A stretch of DNA of 64,000 nt from Bacillus cereus group sp. RP43 (GCF_040459645.1 NZ_JARVHQ010000001.1:992001-1056000), one strand, 5' to 3'; shown: positions 49,644 through 59,104, counted from the stretch's first letter. The notes: generated from the letters alone by a model not told the origin. A program made the numbers and translations.

Positions 49644-50567
49644 ATGAATGTATATCGTGGAGTTCATGAGTTAATTGGTCATACACCAATCGTAGAAATT
49701 ACTCGTTTTTCACTTCCAAAGGGGGTCCGTTTATTTGCAAAGCTTGAATTTTACAACCCAGGCGGAAGCGTTAAGGATCGTTTAGGAAGAGAATTAATCG
49801 AAGATGCGCTAGAAAAAGGGCTTGTCGCGCAGGGTGGAACAATTATTGAACCGACTGCTGGCAACACTGGTATTGGACTGGCGCTTGCAGCGTTAGAACA
49901 TGATTTACGCGTCATTGTTTGTGTACCAGAGAAATTTAGTATTGAAAAACAAGAATTAATGAAAGCGCTAGGTGCAACGGTTGTGCATACACCGACTGAG
50001 CAAGGAATGACCGGCGCAATTGCAAAGGCAAAAGAATTAGTAAATGAAATACCGAATTCATACTCTCCAAGTCAGTTTGCGAATGAAGCAAACCCTCGTG
50101 CTTATTTCAAAACACTAGGTCCTGAACTTTGGTCGGCACTAAATGGAGAGATTAACATATTTGTTGCGGGTGCAGGAACTGGCGGTACGTTTATGGGAAC
50201 TGCGTCTTATTTAAAAGAGAAAAACATTGATATTAAAACGGTTATTGTAGAACCAGAGGGATCTATTTTAAATGGTGGTAAGGCTGGTTCACATGAAACA
50301 GAAGGAATTGGTCTTGAATTCATTCCGCCATTTTTGAAAACATCTTATTTTGATGAAATTCATACAATTTCTGATCGACATGCATTTTTACGAGTGAAGG
50401 AATTAGCGAAAAAGGAAGGCCTTCTCGTTGGGAGTTCTTCAGGAGCAGCGTTTCATGCAAGCTTACTTGAGGCAGAGAAAGCAGCACCAGGTACGAATAT
50501 TATAACGATTTTTCCTGATAGTAGTGAGCGCTATTTAAGTAAAGACATATACAAAGGATGGGAATAA
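49644..50567 (+). CDS. mccA: O-acetylserine-dependent cystathionine beta-synthase MccA
   Basis: PLP enzyme condensing homocysteine with O-acetylserine to cystathionine in reverse transsulfuration. The 307-residue protein has the PLP Lys44 (NPGGSVKDR) and the phosphate-binding GTGGTFMG loop (near 177). The ATG at 49644 follows GGGGGAG; an in-frame upstream ATG is inside or before this site. mccB starts 3 nt after its stop, so the pair is coupled. CymR is the expected repressor. Confidence 0.92.
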   Translation: MNVYRGVHELIGHTPIVEITRFSLPKGVRLFAKLEFYNPGGSVKDRLGRELIEDALEKGLVAQGGTIIEPTAGNTGIGLALAALEHDLRVIVCVPEKFSIEKQELMKALGATVVHTPTEQGMTGAIAKAKELVNEIPNSYSPSQFANEANPRAYFKTLGPELWSALNGEINIFVAGAGTGGTFMGTASYLKEKNIDIKTVIVEPEGSILNGGKAGSHETEGIGLEFIPPFLKTSYFDEIHTISDRHAFLRVKELAKKEGLLVGSSSGAAFHASLLEAEKAAPGTNIITIFPDSSERYLSKDIYKGWE

Positions 50568-50570
50568 AAA

Positions 50571-51704
50571 ATGAGAGCAAAGACAAAGTTAATTCATGGT
50601 ATTCGCATAGGAGAACCTTCAACTGGATCTGTAAACGTACCGATTTATCAAACAAGTACGTATAAACAAGAAGCAGTTGGTAAGCATCAAGGATATGAAT
50701 ATTCACGTACAGGCAACCCAACACGTGCAGCTTTAGAAGAAATGATTGCTGTATTAGAAAACGGTCATGCTGGATTTGCATTTGGTTCTGGAATGGCTGC
50801 TATTACAGCAACAATTATGTTGTTCTCAAAAGGTGACCATGTCATTTTAACAGATGATGTTTATGGCGGAACGTACCGTGTTATTACGAAAGTATTAAAC
50901 CGCTTCGGTATTGAGCATACATTTGTAGATACAACAAACCTAGAGGAAGTTGTAGAAGCGATTCGTCCAAATACGAAAGCGATTTATGTAGAAACACCAA
51001 CGAACCCATTACTAAAAATTACTGATATTAAGAAAATATCTGCTCTTGCTAAAGAGAAAGATTTATTAACAATTATTGATAACACATTCATGACGCCATA
51101 TTGGCAGTCGCCAATTTCTTTAGGAGCAGACATTGTACTTCATAGTGCAACGAAATATTTAGGAGGACATAGTGACGTAGTTGCAGGCCTAGTAGTTGTA
51201 AATAGCCCGCAATTAGCAGAAGACCTTCACTTTGTACAAAACTCAACAGGAGGTATTCTTGGCCCACAAGATAGCTTCTTACTACTTCGTGGTTTAAAAA
51301 CATTAGGAATTCGTATGGAAGAACATGAAACGAATTCACGTGCGATTGCCGAGTTTTTAAATAACCATCCAAAAGTAAATAAAGTATATTATCCAGGTCT
51401 TGAATCCCATCAAAACCATGAACTAGCAACAGAACAAGCAAATGGATTTGGTGCTATCATCTCATTTGATGTAGATAGTGCGGAAACGTTGAATAAAGTA
51501 CTTGAGAAACTGCAATACTTTACACTTGCTGAAAGCTTAGGAGCAGTAGAAAGTTTAATTTCTATCCCATCTCAAATGACACATGCATCAATCCCAGCAG
51601 ATCGCCGTAAAGAATTAGGAATTACAGATACATTAATTCGTATCTCTGTCGGAATTGAAGATGGTGAAGATTTAATTGAAGATTTAGCACAAGCGCTAGC
51701 ATAA
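50571..51704 (+). CDS. mccB: Cystathionine gamma-lyase / homocysteine gamma-lyase MccB
   Basis: PLP enzyme that cleaves cystathionine to cysteine, completing the pathway begun by MccA. The 377-residue protein has PLP Lys195 (SATKYLGGHSDVVAG), a YEYSRTGNPTR segment (about 42-52) and DNTFMTPY (near 169), all typical. It ends at an 18-bp terminator stem that includes its stop codon. Confidence 0.93.
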   Translation: MRAKTKLIHGIRIGEPSTGSVNVPIYQTSTYKQEAVGKHQGYEYSRTGNPTRAALEEMIAVLENGHAGFAFGSGMAAITATIMLFSKGDHVILTDDVYGGTYRVITKVLNRFGIEHTFVDTTNLEEVVEAIRPNTKAIYVETPTNPLLKITDIKKISALAKEKDLLTIIDNTFMTPYWQSPISLGADIVLHSATKYLGGHSDVVAGLVVVNSPQLAEDLHFVQNSTGGILGPQDSFLLLRGLKTLGIRMEEHETNSRAIAEFLNNHPKVNKVYYPGLESHQNHELATEQANGFGAIISFDVDSAETLNKVLEKLQYFTLAESLGAVESLISIPSQMTHASIPADRRKELGITDTLIRISVGIEDGEDLIEDLAQALA

Positions 51705-51744
51705 TAAAAATGCACTGCTAATGTAGAGCAGTGCATTTTTATTA
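51702..51744 (+). terminator. Terminator of mccAB
   Basis: A perfect 18-bp stem TAATAAAAATGCACTGCT / AGCAGTGCATTTTTATTA, whose U-rich 3' arm can act as the release tract. Confidence 0.88.
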
Positions 51745-51751
51745 TATTGAT

Positions 51752-51769
51752 TTGTGAAATATTTCACAA
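51752..51769. promoter_or_regulatory. Rex box 1 upstream of adhE
   Basis: TTGTGAAATATTTCACAA is a perfect palindrome matching the Rex consensus (TTGTGAAW4TTCACAA). Rex leaves its site when NADH is high, allowing fermentation genes to be expressed. A Crp/Fnr-type TGTGA-N6-TCACA is also embedded. Confidence 0.82.
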
Positions 51770-51783
51770 ATTAGACATACACA

Positions 51784-51800
51784 AATGAAATGATTTCATG
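51784..51800. promoter_or_regulatory. Palindrome between the Rex boxes
   Basis: ATGAAATGATTTCAT is a symmetric element related to, but distinct from, the Rex box. It might be a weak Rex or other redox-regulator site. Confidence 0.35.
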
Positions 51801-51836
51801 TATATTGAATTCATGAAATGTTATTCACGAATAAAC

Positions 51837-51854
51837 TTGTGAAATGTTTCACAA
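51837..51854. promoter_or_regulatory. Rex box 2 upstream of adhE
   Basis: TTGTGAAATGTTTCACAA differs from box 1 at one base and lies 85 bp downstream of it, about 110 bp before adhE. Confidence 0.8.
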
Positions 51855-51903
51855 ACAATGGGATTCATGTAGGACGGTAACTCTATTTTTTTTCGCTAAT
51901 CGG

Positions 51904-51940
51904 GACTTATTATGACCTATAGGGACTTATAAAGACCGTG
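51904..51940 (+). repeat. Four GACYTAT-type units at exact 10-bp spacing
   Basis: GAC trinucleotides begin at 51904, 51914, 51924 and 51934, giving GACTTAT, GACCTAT, GACTTAT and GACCGTG. They fill the interval between the second Rex box and the adhE ribosome site. Confidence 0.55.
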
Positions 51941-51964
51941 ATAACAGAATAGGAGGAAATTTAC

Positions 51965-54568
51965 ATGGTAGTCAAAGAGAAAGTTGTAAATGAAATGCAA
52001 GAGGTAAAAGAGATGATTGATACGTTAGTAAATAACGGTCAAGAAGCTTTACAAGCATTAGAAAGTTTTACACAAGAGCAGATTGACAACATTGTTCATG
52101 AAATGGCACTAGCAGGTGTTGATCAACATATGCCGCTTGCGAAATTGGCTGTTGAAGAAACGGGCCGTGGTGTCTATGAAGACAAATGCATAAAAAATAT
52201 TTTTGCCACTGAATATATTTGGCATAGTATAAAGAAAGACAAGACGGTAGGAATTATTCATGAAGATCCTCATGAAGAAATAATAGAAATTGCGGAACCG
52301 GTTGGTGTAGTAGCTGGAGTAACGCCAGTAACCAACCCAACGTCGACAACGATGTTTAAAGCATTAATCGGGATAAAAACGAGAAATCCAATTATTTTCG
52401 CATTCCATCCTTCCGCACAAAAATGTTCTATTGCAGCAGCGAAAACAGTATACGATGCTGCATTGAAGGCTGGTGCACCAAAGCACTGCATTCAATGGAT
52501 TGACAGACCTTCTGTTGAAGCAACGAAACAATTAATGAATCATGAAGGTGTTGCGCTCGTTCTAGCAACTGGAGGAGCTGGTATGGTGAAATCAGCGTAT
52601 TCTACTGGCAAACCAGCGTTAGGTGTAGGTCCTGGTAATGTACCGTGTTATATCGAGAAATCAGCACATGTAAAACGAGCTGTTAATGATTTAATTTTAT
52701 CGAAAACATTTGATAACGGTATGATTTGTGCATCGGAACAGGCAATCATTATCGATAAAGAAATTTATGATGATGTTAAAACAGAAATGATTGCAAATAA
52801 TTGTTACTTTGTAACAGAGGAAGAGAGAAAGAAATTAGAAAAGCTCGTTATAAATGAAAATACATGTGCAGTAAATAGTGATATTGTAGGGAAATCTGCG
52901 CAGTATATTGCCGAATTAGTTGGGATTACTGTGCCTGAACATACAAAAATGCTTGTAGCTGAAATTAAAGGAATTGGGGCAGCATATCCACTATCTCGTG
53001 AGAAACTGAGTCCAGTATTAGCTTGTGTAAAAGCGAATTCATTAGAAGAAGGATTTACATATTGCGAAGAAATGCTAGACCTTGGCGGCTTAGGGCATTC
53101 AGCAGTCATTCATTCTACAAATACAGAAGTACAAAAACAATTTGGTTTACGTATGAAAGCTTGCCGTCTTATTGTAAATGCACCTTCATCACAAGGCGGA
53201 ATAGGTGATATATATAATGGGTTTATTCCATCGCTTACACTTGGTTGTGGTTCCTACGGGAAAAACTCAGTTTCTCAAAATGTAACAGCGACTCATTTAT
53301 TAAATATAAAAAGGCTGGCAAATAGAAAAAAGAATATGCAGTGGTTCAAGTTGCCACCAAAAATTTATTTTGAAAAACATGCTACAGCATATTTAGCGAA
53401 CATGCCTAATATTTCACGTGCATTTATTGTAACGGACCCAGGAATGGTTGAGCATGGATATGTAGATACGGTCACGCACTATTTACGTAAACATGCAAAT
53501 GATGTGAAAGTCGAGGTTTTCTTCGAGGTCGAGCCAGATCCATCAGATGAAACTGTTTTTAAAGGTGCGGAAATGATGAGAAGCTTTAAGCCAGATGTAA
53601 TCATCGCACTTGGTGGCGGTTCAGCTATGGATGCAGCAAAAGGGATGTGGCTTTTCTATGAGCACCCCGAAACAACATTCTATGGAATTAAACAGAAGTT
53701 TTTAGATATAAGAAAACGTACATGTAAGTATCCGAACTTGGGAAATAAAGCGCAATTTGTTGCCATTCCAACAACATCAGGGACGGGATCAGAAGTGACG
53801 CCATTTGCGGTTATTACAGATAAGAAAAATAATATAAAGTACCCGCTTGCGGATTATGAATTAACACCAGATGTAGCGATTGTTGATCCGCAATTTGTAA
53901 TGACAGTACCACCTCATATAACAGCAGATACCGGAATGGACGTATTAACACATGCAATTGAGGCATATGTGTCTGTTATGGCAAATGACTATACGGATGG
54001 TTTAGCGTTAAAAGCAATTGATCTCGTATTTAAATATTTACCGAGAGCATATAAAGATGGGAATGATGAAGAGGCGCGGGAAAAAATGCATAACGCTTCT
54101 GCGATTGCAGGGATGGCATTTGCAAATGCTTTCCTTGGTATTAATCACAGTTTAGCACATAAGCTTGGACCGGAATTCCATATTCCACACGGACGCGCAA
54201 ATGCAATTCTTATGCCGCATGTAGTCCGCTATAATGCTATTAAGCCAAGGAAACATGCATTGTTCCCAAAATATGAGCACTTTGTGGCAGATGAACGTTA
54301 CGCACATATTGCGAGAATGCTCGGGCTTCCAGCAAGTTCGGCGGCAGAAGGTGCGGAATCACTTATCCAATCAATTATTGCGCTTGGGAAAAAATTAAAT
54401 ATTAATATGAGTATTGCAGGACAAGGAGTCGCTAAAGAACAATTTGAAGCGGTTGCTGGAATATTGGCAGAAAGAGCTTTTGAAGATCAGTGTACAACAG
54501 CTAATCCCAAATTGCCGCTTATTTCAGAGCTGAAAGAAATTTATATGGAAGCATATAAAGGCGTTTAA
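51965..54568 (+). CDS. adhE: Bifunctional acetaldehyde-CoA / alcohol dehydrogenase AdhE
   Basis: Reduces acetyl-CoA to ethanol in two NADH-dependent steps under anaerobiosis. The 867-residue protein has an N-terminal aldehyde dehydrogenase domain with catalytic Cys255 (GMICASEQ), a linker (about 440-465) and an iron-dependent alcohol dehydrogenase domain. The latter shows [13 protein letters not shown] (near 550), [14 protein letters not shown] (near 600) and metal-ligand histidines in [11 protein letters not shown] and [14 protein letters not shown] precedes the ATG. In B. subtilis yrhC follows mccB directly, so adhE looks inserted here. Confidence 0.95.
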   Translation: MVVKEKVVNEMQEVKEMIDTLVNNGQEALQALESFTQEQIDNIVHEMALAGVDQHMPLAKLAVEETGRGVYEDKCIKNIFATEYIWHSIKKDKTVGIIHEDPHEEIIEIAEPVGVVAGVTPVTNPTSTTMFKALIGIKTRNPIIFAFHPSAQKCSIAAAKTVYDAALKAGAPKHCIQWIDRPSVEATKQLMNHEGVALVLATGGAGMVKSAYSTGKPALGVGPGNVPCYIEKSAHVKRAVNDLILSKTFDNGMICASEQAIIIDKEIYDDVKTEMIANNCYFVTEEERKKLEKLVINENTCAVNSDIVGKSAQYIAELVGITVPEHTKMLVAEIKGIGAAYPLSREKLSPVLACVKANSLEEGFTYCEEMLDLGGLGHSAVIHSTNTEVQKQFGLRMKACRLIVNAPSSQGGIGDIYNGFIPSLTLGCGSYGKNSVSQNVTATHLLNIKRLANRKKNMQWFKLPPKIYFEKHATAYLANMPNISRAFIVTDPGMVEHGYVDTVTHYLRKHANDVKVEVFFEVEPDPSDETVFKGAEMMRSFKPDVIIALGGGSAMDAAKGMWLFYEHPETTFYGIKQKFLDIRKRTCKYPNLGNKAQFVAIPTTSGTGSEVTPFAVITDKKNNIKYPLADYELTPDVAIVDPQFVMTVPPHITADTGMDVLTHAIEAYVSVMANDYTDGLALKAIDLVFKYLPRAYKDGNDEEAREKMHNASAIAGMAFANAFLGINHSLAHKLGPEFHIPHGRANAILMPHVVRYNAIKPRKHALFPKYEHFVADERYAHIARMLGLPASSAAEGAESLIQSIIALGKKLNINMSIAGQGVAKEQFEAVAGILAERAFEDQCTTANPKLPLISELKEIYMEAYKGV

Positions 54569-54576
54569 TAGATCTG

Positions 54577-54606
54577 AAAGAGTCGCATTTAAGCGGCTCT
54601 TTTTTA
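54577..54606 (+). terminator. Terminator after adhE
   Basis: AAAGAGTCGC pairs with GCGGCTCTTT (one G-T pair), followed by T tract. Confidence 0.82.
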
Positions 54607-54694
54607 CTTTGGAAAACATCTCCCAGTTTGGTTCTATTTACTTGTCTTTAAGCTTAATAGAATGTGATAAAGTGAGGATGGGAGTGATAAAGAT

Positions 54695-54931
54695 ATGAAA
54701 GAATTACAAGAAAAAATAGCAGATTATACCCGTTTCGGACAAGTACTTTTATCTATAAGTACATTTTTAATGATCGGTTTATTAATTCCAAGTGGAGTCA
54801 AAGATATGGTGCAGTCTTTTGTTATGATGGGGAGTATTATTGTATTTTTAGTTCTTGCTTTTTTCTTCTTTAAGCGTGTTAGAACGATGCGTGACCAATT
54901 AGAGGAGAGCAAATATGAAGAAAATTGTTAA
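54695..54931 (+). CDS. yrhC: YrhC family small membrane protein
   Basis: A 78-residue protein with two membrane helices (about 16-32 and 41-60) and charged ends, matching the YrhC family. In B. subtilis it directly follows mccB; here adhE intervenes. GGGAGTG lies upstream of the ATG. Function unknown. A good terminator follows. Confidence 0.8.
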   Translation: MKELQEKIADYTRFGQVLLSISTFLMIGLLIPSGVKDMVQSFVMMGSIIVFLVLAFFFFKRVRTMRDQLEESKYEENC

Positions 54932-54937
54932 GTAGGG

Positions 54938-54974
54938 CGCTACGAAAAGAAGAAATCTTTTTGTAGCGTTTTTT
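54938..54974 (+). terminator. Terminator after yrhC
   Basis: CGCTACgAAAAGA pairs with TCTTTTTGTAGCG, followed by T6. Confidence 0.85.
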
Positions 54975-55004
54975 CATTTTTGTAGAAAATGTATGCGTTT
55001 CATA

Positions 55005-55034
55005 TTGACAATGATAATCCTTATCAATTAAAGT
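55005..55034 (+). promoter_or_regulatory. Promoter of the siderophore ABC operon
   Basis: TTGACA (55005-55010), 18-nt spacer and TAAAGT (55029-55034). The first Fur box sits in the spacer. Confidence 0.55.
55012..55026. promoter_or_regulatory. Fur box 1
   Basis: TGATAATCCTTATCA matches the 7-1-7 Fur operator at 14 of 15 positions and lies in the promoter spacer. Confidence 0.8.
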
Positions 55035-55048
55035 AGAATAGTAGTTAA

Positions 55049-55063
55049 TGATTATCATTATCA
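55049..55063. promoter_or_regulatory. Fur box 2
   Basis: TGATTATCATTATCA matches the 7-1-7 Fur operator at 14 of 15 positions. With box 1 it forms a tandem pair for tight iron repression. Confidence 0.8.
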
Positions 55064-55078
55064 TTTAGGAGTGAAAGA

Positions 55079-56026
55079 ATGAAAAAATCCATTACGCTGT
55101 TCACAGCGATCTTATCTATTTTTTTCTTATTAATAGGTTGCAGTGCAAAAGAAAACGAAAAAGCATCCGCAACAAAAACAGACAAAGAAACAGACAAAAT
55201 CGAAATTACCGATCTCTCAGACAGAAAGATAACATTCAATAAAGTTCCTGAAAGTTTTGCGACGTTAAGTATGGGGGATATGAATATTATCCATGCTTTA
55301 GGAGGGAAAATCGTCGGTCGTCCAGATGCAAAAATTCCCCTTCCAGAAGATTTGCAAAAAACACAAGTAATTGGAAATGCACATCAGCCAAACTTTGAAC
55401 AAATTGCTAGTTTAAAGCCAGATGTACTTGTTGCTAATAATGGGTTCCAAAAAAATATTCCAACGGTTGAAGGGCAAGGAACAAAAGTAATCATTTCTTC
55501 AGCAAACTCTGTAAAAGATATTCAAAAGAGTATTGAAATGTATGGAACAGTAATGAAGAAAGAAGATAAGGCAAAAGAGCTTAACCAAAAAATTAATGAT
55601 CAAATGAAGAAATATGAGAAAAAGAGCGATATTAAAGCATTGCTCGTTTATGGAGCACCAGGCACTTATTTAGCAGCGTTACCAACATCTCTATCAGGGG
55701 ATATTTTAGAAAAAACGGGCGGGAAAAATATCGCAGCTGGTTTTCCAGAAATGAAAGAGTATCCGCAATATGCACAGCTAAGTGTAGAACGTATTATTGA
55801 AGCAAATCCAGATGTGATTTATTTAATTACACATGGAGATCCCAATAGTGTGAAAAAAGCATTTGAAGGCGAAATGATGAAAAATGAAGCATGGAAAAAT
55901 TTAGATGCAGTAAAACAAAATCGTGTTGTTATTTTACCACCAGATTTATTTGGATCAAATCCTGGGACAAAAGTAACAGAGGCGATGGACTTTATGTATA
56001 AAAGTATACAAGATGTAAGGAAATGA
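55079..56026 (+). CDS. Iron-siderophore or heme ABC transporter, substrate-binding lipoprotein
   Basis: First gene of a Fur-controlled uptake operon. The 315-residue protein has a lipobox cysteine at residue 21 (LLIGCSA), then a PF01497 two-lobe domain with TLSMGDMNIIHALGGKIVG (part of the first lobe) and SLKPDVLVANN. It is a different subfamily from the orphan receptor at 1038-1982. Permease and ATPase genes follow. The substrate is unknown; heme- or siderophore-binding are both possible. Confidence 0.86.
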   Translation: MKKSITLFTAILSIFFLLIGCSAKENEKASATKTDKETDKIEITDLSDRKITFNKVPESFATLSMGDMNIIHALGGKIVGRPDAKIPLPEDLQKTQVIGNAHQPNFEQIASLKPDVLVANNGFQKNIPTVEGQGTKVIISSANSVKDIQKSIEMYGTVMKKEDKAKELNQKINDQMKKYEKKSDIKALLVYGAPGTYLAALPTSLSGDILEKTGGKNIAAGFPEMKEYPQYAQLSVERIIEANPDVIYLITHGDPNSVKKAFEGEMMKNEAWKNLDAVKQNRVVILPPDLFGSNPGTKVTEAMDFMYKSIQDVRK

Positions 56027-56031
56027 TAAGT

Positions 56032-57060
56032 ATGGAGAGTAGTGAAATAGTAAGAGAAAAGGAACATCCTTTTGCGAGAAAAAGATGGATAATAACAGTT
56101 ACTTTAGTCGTATTAACATTTCTAGGTCTTTTTTACGGTCTTTTCGCAGGGAGCTTATCTTTTTCTTTACGAGACATTATAGAGGGTATACAAGATGAAG
56201 GTTCGACAGTTCATCGAATTGTGTGGGATCTTCGCATACCGAGAGTGCTCGTTGGATTTATAGTAGGAACATGTTTAGCTACATCTGGAGCATTACTGCA
56301 AGGGGTTATGAGAAACCCTCTTGCAGACCCTGGAATTATTGGAGTTTCATCAGGAGCAGGCCTTGTAGCAATAATAATCATGATTTTATTTCCACAGCAT
56401 ATGGCTTTTTTACCGCTAGGAGCTTTTTTAGGAGCTTTCATAACAGCGATGGTCATTTATGCTTTATCATGGCAAAAAGGGGCACCGCCTTCAAGAATCG
56501 TCTTAGTAGGTGTGTCAATCAATGCATTAATTGGTGCAGCAACGTCAGCATTAATGTTATTACATAGTGACAAAGTACAATCCGTGTTACCGTGGTTAGC
56601 AGGCGGTATCGGTGGTGTGAGTTGGGCTCATTTAAACATGATTACTTATTATGCAATATTCGCTATTATATTAGCTTTCTTCGGTATTAAACACATTCGA
56701 GTATTAATGCTCGGAGATGAAATGGCGAAATTATTAGGGTATAACGTGGAAAGAAGCCGGTTTTATTTAATAGTAGTAAGTACATTATTAGCTGGAATTG
56801 CGGTTAGTGTTTCCGGACTTATTGGATTTGTCGGACTTGTTGTACCGCATATGTTACGTTTATTAGTTGGAAATGACTATAAATATTTACTGCCATTATC
56901 ATGCCTTGGCGGTGGGATATTACTTGTTTTTGCGGATGCGATAGCTCGAAGTTGGTTCGATCCAATCGAATTGCCTGTTGGTATTTTATTGTCCTTCTTA
57001 GGTGGTCCGTTCTTCTTATATTTAATCCATAGAGGAGGAAAACAACGTGATTTCCGTTAA
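56032..57060 (+). CDS. FecCD family iron ABC permease
   Basis: A 342-residue polytopic permease of the BtuC/FecCD type, with about nine or ten helices, the family segments RIPRVLVGFIVG (near 66), LQGVMRNPLADPGIIGVSSGAG (part near 86) and GLIGFVGLVVPHM, the likely ATPase-contact loop. The ATG at 56032 has AAGGA 10 nt upstream. An ATG at 56023 overlaps the previous stop but is too close to AAGGA. Only one permease gene is present, so it probably works as a homodimer. Confidence 0.87.
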   Translation: MESSEIVREKEHPFARKRWIITVTLVVLTFLGLFYGLFAGSLSFSLRDIIEGIQDEGSTVHRIVWDLRIPRVLVGFIVGTCLATSGALLQGVMRNPLADPGIIGVSSGAGLVAIIIMILFPQHMAFLPLGAFLGAFITAMVIYALSWQKGAPPSRIVLVGVSINALIGAATSALMLLHSDKVQSVLPWLAGGIGGVSWAHLNMITYYAIFAIILAFFGIKHIRVLMLGDEMAKLLGYNVERSRFYLIVVSTLLAGIAVSVSGLIGFVGLVVPHMLRLLVGNDYKYLLPLSCLGGGILLVFADAIARSWFDPIELPVGILLSFLGGPFFLYLIHRGGKQRDFR

Positions 57061-57865
57061 CAAAGTGTTTTACGCACATTCTGAAAGATTTCAAATGCAA
57101 GATATGAATGTACATATTAAAGCTGGAGAAATCGTTAGTTTAATCGGTCCGAATGGATCGGGGAAATCTACTTTGCTTCGTTTAATAGCACGGCTACTTA
57201 AACAAAGCGAAGGAGACATCATTTTAGATGGGGAAAATATTCATATGATGAAGAGTGCAGATGTAGCGAAGCAATTAGCGATGTTACCACAAATGCACGA
57301 TCATCAATTAGATTTAACAGTGAAAGAACTAATAGAGTTCGGAAGAGGTCCTCATAAATCATGGAGTAGTCGCTTAAATAAAGAAGATGAAGAAATTGTT
57401 GATTGGGCATTGTCTGTTACAAATCTTGAAGGGTATGAATATCGTCTTTTACAATCCTTATCAGGAGGAGAAAGGCAACGTGCTTGGATTGCAATGACGC
57501 TTGCACAACGCACAAATGTCTTATTATTAGATGAACCAACAACCTTTTTAGATATCGTCCATCAGTTAGAAGTAATGGAACTTGTTAAACGATTAAACGA
57601 AGAGTTTGGTATGACGATTGTAATGGTTTTACATGATATTAATCAAGCGGCTCAATATAGCGATCGTTTACTCGTATTAAAGCGAGGAAAGATTCAGTAT
57701 GACGGTGTACCAGAAGAAGTATTATGTCATCAAATGTTTCAGCGTGTATTTGGCATAGAAGTAGATATTTTTCAAGGAAGCGACAAGCCATTTTTTACAC
57801 CGAAACGAATTTCTAAAAAAGGAGAAGCGAGATGCAAACAGAAGAGCGTATTACCACTGAATTAG
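57047..57865 (+). CDS. Iron-siderophore ABC transporter ATP-binding protein
   Basis: The 272-residue ATPase has Walker A GPNGSGKST (34-42), a Q-loop region, ABC signature LSGGERQR (139-146) and Walker B VLLLDEP (159-165), of the FecE/FepC subfamily. GTG start at 57047 with GAGGAGG upstream; it overlaps the permease by 14 nt. The last ~30 residues are basic and overlap the ankyrin gene by 34 nt. Confidence 0.9.
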   Translation: MISVNKVFYAHSERFQMQDMNVHIKAGEIVSLIGPNGSGKSTLLRLIARLLKQSEGDIILDGENIHMMKSADVAKQLAMLPQMHDHQLDLTVKELIEFGRGPHKSWSSRLNKEDEEIVDWALSVTNLEGYEYRLLQSLSGGERQRAWIAMTLAQRTNVLLLDEPTTFLDIVHQLEVMELVKRLNEEFGMTIVMVLHDINQAAQYSDRLLVLKRGKIQYDGVPEEVLCHQMFQRVFGIEVDIFQGSDKPFFTPKRISKKGEARCKQKSVLPLN

Positions 57866-58227
57866 TAAGAGAATTTGTTATGGCAGCTCACGGAGATCTA
57901 GAAAAAGTACAGGAACTGTTGGCTGAATCGCCAAGCTTACTTCATGCCGCCTATAATTGGGGTGGCTCAGATTGGGAAAGTGCTTTAGGTGCAGCTGCAC
58001 ATGTAGGACGTAAAGATATTGCTCTTTATTTACTGGAAAAAGGAGCTCGGATGGATATTTTTGCAGCGGCTATGCTTGGGGAACTTGAAGTCGTACAAGC
58101 TATTTTAGTAGTACAACCAGAAGCATTATTTGCACCTGGTCCGCATGGTATCTCGCTACTTCAACATGCACGAATGGGTGGAGAAAAAGCTCAGCGTGTA
58201 TTTGAGTACTTAACAGTGCTTTCTTAA
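57832..58227 (+). CDS. Ankyrin-repeat protein at the end of the siderophore operon
   Basis: A 131-residue soluble protein with about three ankyrin repeats (for example ALGAAAHVGRKDIALYLLEK, about residues 46-65). No signal peptide. GGAG lies 7 nt before the ATG, and the gene overlaps the ABC ATPase by 34 nt, so it is surely co-transcribed and Fur-controlled. Ankyrin proteins bind other proteins. A role in regulating uptake or handling imported iron is inferred from position only. Confidence 0.82.
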   Translation: MQTEERITTELVREFVMAAHGDLEKVQELLAESPSLLHAAYNWGGSDWESALGAAAHVGRKDIALYLLEKGARMDIFAAAMLGELEVVQAILVVQPEALFAPGPHGISLLQHARMGGEKAQRVFEYLTVLS

Positions 58228-58228
58228 T

Positions 58229-58306
58229 GACCGCAAAGTTCTTATGTGCGGTAAACTTTCCACTCAAAAGATTGGAAGGTTTACCGCCCGTTAGAACGGG
58301 ATAAGT
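58229..58306 (+). repeat. Dispersed intergenic repeat, copy D
   Basis: A 12-bp stem GTAAACtTTCCA (58251-58262) with TGGAAgGTTTAC (58273-58284) is followed by the tail TTACCGCCCGTTAGAACGGG plus ATAAG. ACCGCA upstream offers an alternative pairing with TGCGGT. It is the best-formed of the four copies. Confidence 0.6.
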
Positions 58307-58374
58307 ATCTAGTATATATGAAAATCCTACACCCCCTCAATTGTAGTTTTCTTTATACTAGTTATGATATGGAT

Positions 58375-58408
58375 GCAGTAGACACTCTTTTGTCTACTGC
58401 TTTTTTTT
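58375..58408 (+). terminator. Terminator of the siderophore operon
   Basis: A perfect 10-bp stem GCAGTAGACA (58375-58384) with TGTCTACTGC (58391-58400), followed by T8. Confidence 0.9.
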
Positions 58409-58519
58409 GATATAATACATTTTTATAAGACTGAATTTTCTTTCTTTTTTGACTTTCTTGATAAAAATTATTTAACACTTAAGTAGTTTGAAATATATAG
58501 TTATGTAATGAGGTTCAAA

Positions 58520-59047
58520 ATGATGGGAGTGAATAAAAGAGTGTTTCATACAGATCGTTTACAATTTCGCAAATATACAATGGATGATTTACCGTTTTAT
58601 GCTTCTTTATGGGGGGATGAGAAGGTAATGCGCTATATTGGAAATGGAACGTTAAAAACATATATGCAATGTCAAAAAAGTTTGGAGGAGTGGGTACTTC
58701 CAAATTATAAAAATGGTCTCGGTTTATTTGTAATGATTGAAAAGGAAACAGGGATACGAATTGGTCATGCAGGGCTTGTCAAGCAGAAGGTAGATGGAAA
58801 AGAGGAAATTGAGATTGGCTATTGGCTACTTCCTAAGTATTGGGGGAAAGGGTATGCAAAAGAGGCTGCGGCAGCATTTCGGGACTATGGTTTTCAAGCA
58901 TTACAAATGAATAAATTAATTTCACTTATTAATCCGAACCACCCAGCTTCAATATTTGTTGCTAGAAAAACAGGGCTTAGTTATGAGAAAACAACTTCAT
59001 TTCATGAGATGGATGTTCTCGTTTATGCTATTAAGCGGGTTGGATGA
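58520..59047 (+). CDS. GNAT acetyltransferase (RimJ/RimL-like)
   Basis: A 175-residue acetyl-CoA-dependent N-acetyltransferase of the Acetyltransf_3 type. It begins with TDRLQFRKYTMDDLPFYASL (about 11-30) and has the acetyl-CoA segment YWGKGYAKEAA (about 112-122). The ATG at 58520 follows GAGGTT; a GTG slightly downstream is possible. Substrate unknown. Confidence 0.8.
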   Translation: MMGVNKRVFHTDRLQFRKYTMDDLPFYASLWGDEKVMRYIGNGTLKTYMQCQKSLEEWVLPNYKNGLGLFVMIEKETGIRIGHAGLVKQKVDGKEEIEIGYWLLPKYWGKGYAKEAAAAFRDYGFQALQMNKLISLINPNHPASIFVARKTGLSYEKTTSFHEMDVLVYAIKRVG

Positions 59048-59104
59048 AAAAAGGTGAATTGCATCTTTTGGAGAATGGTATATAAAAAATAAAGGGGGGA
59101 TTAC

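Noticed and set aside
55012..55063. Zur or MntR operators in place of Fur boxes
   Set aside because: The TGATAAT/ATTATCA cores fit Fur best, and the operon encodes a siderophore-type transporter, not a zinc or manganese one.
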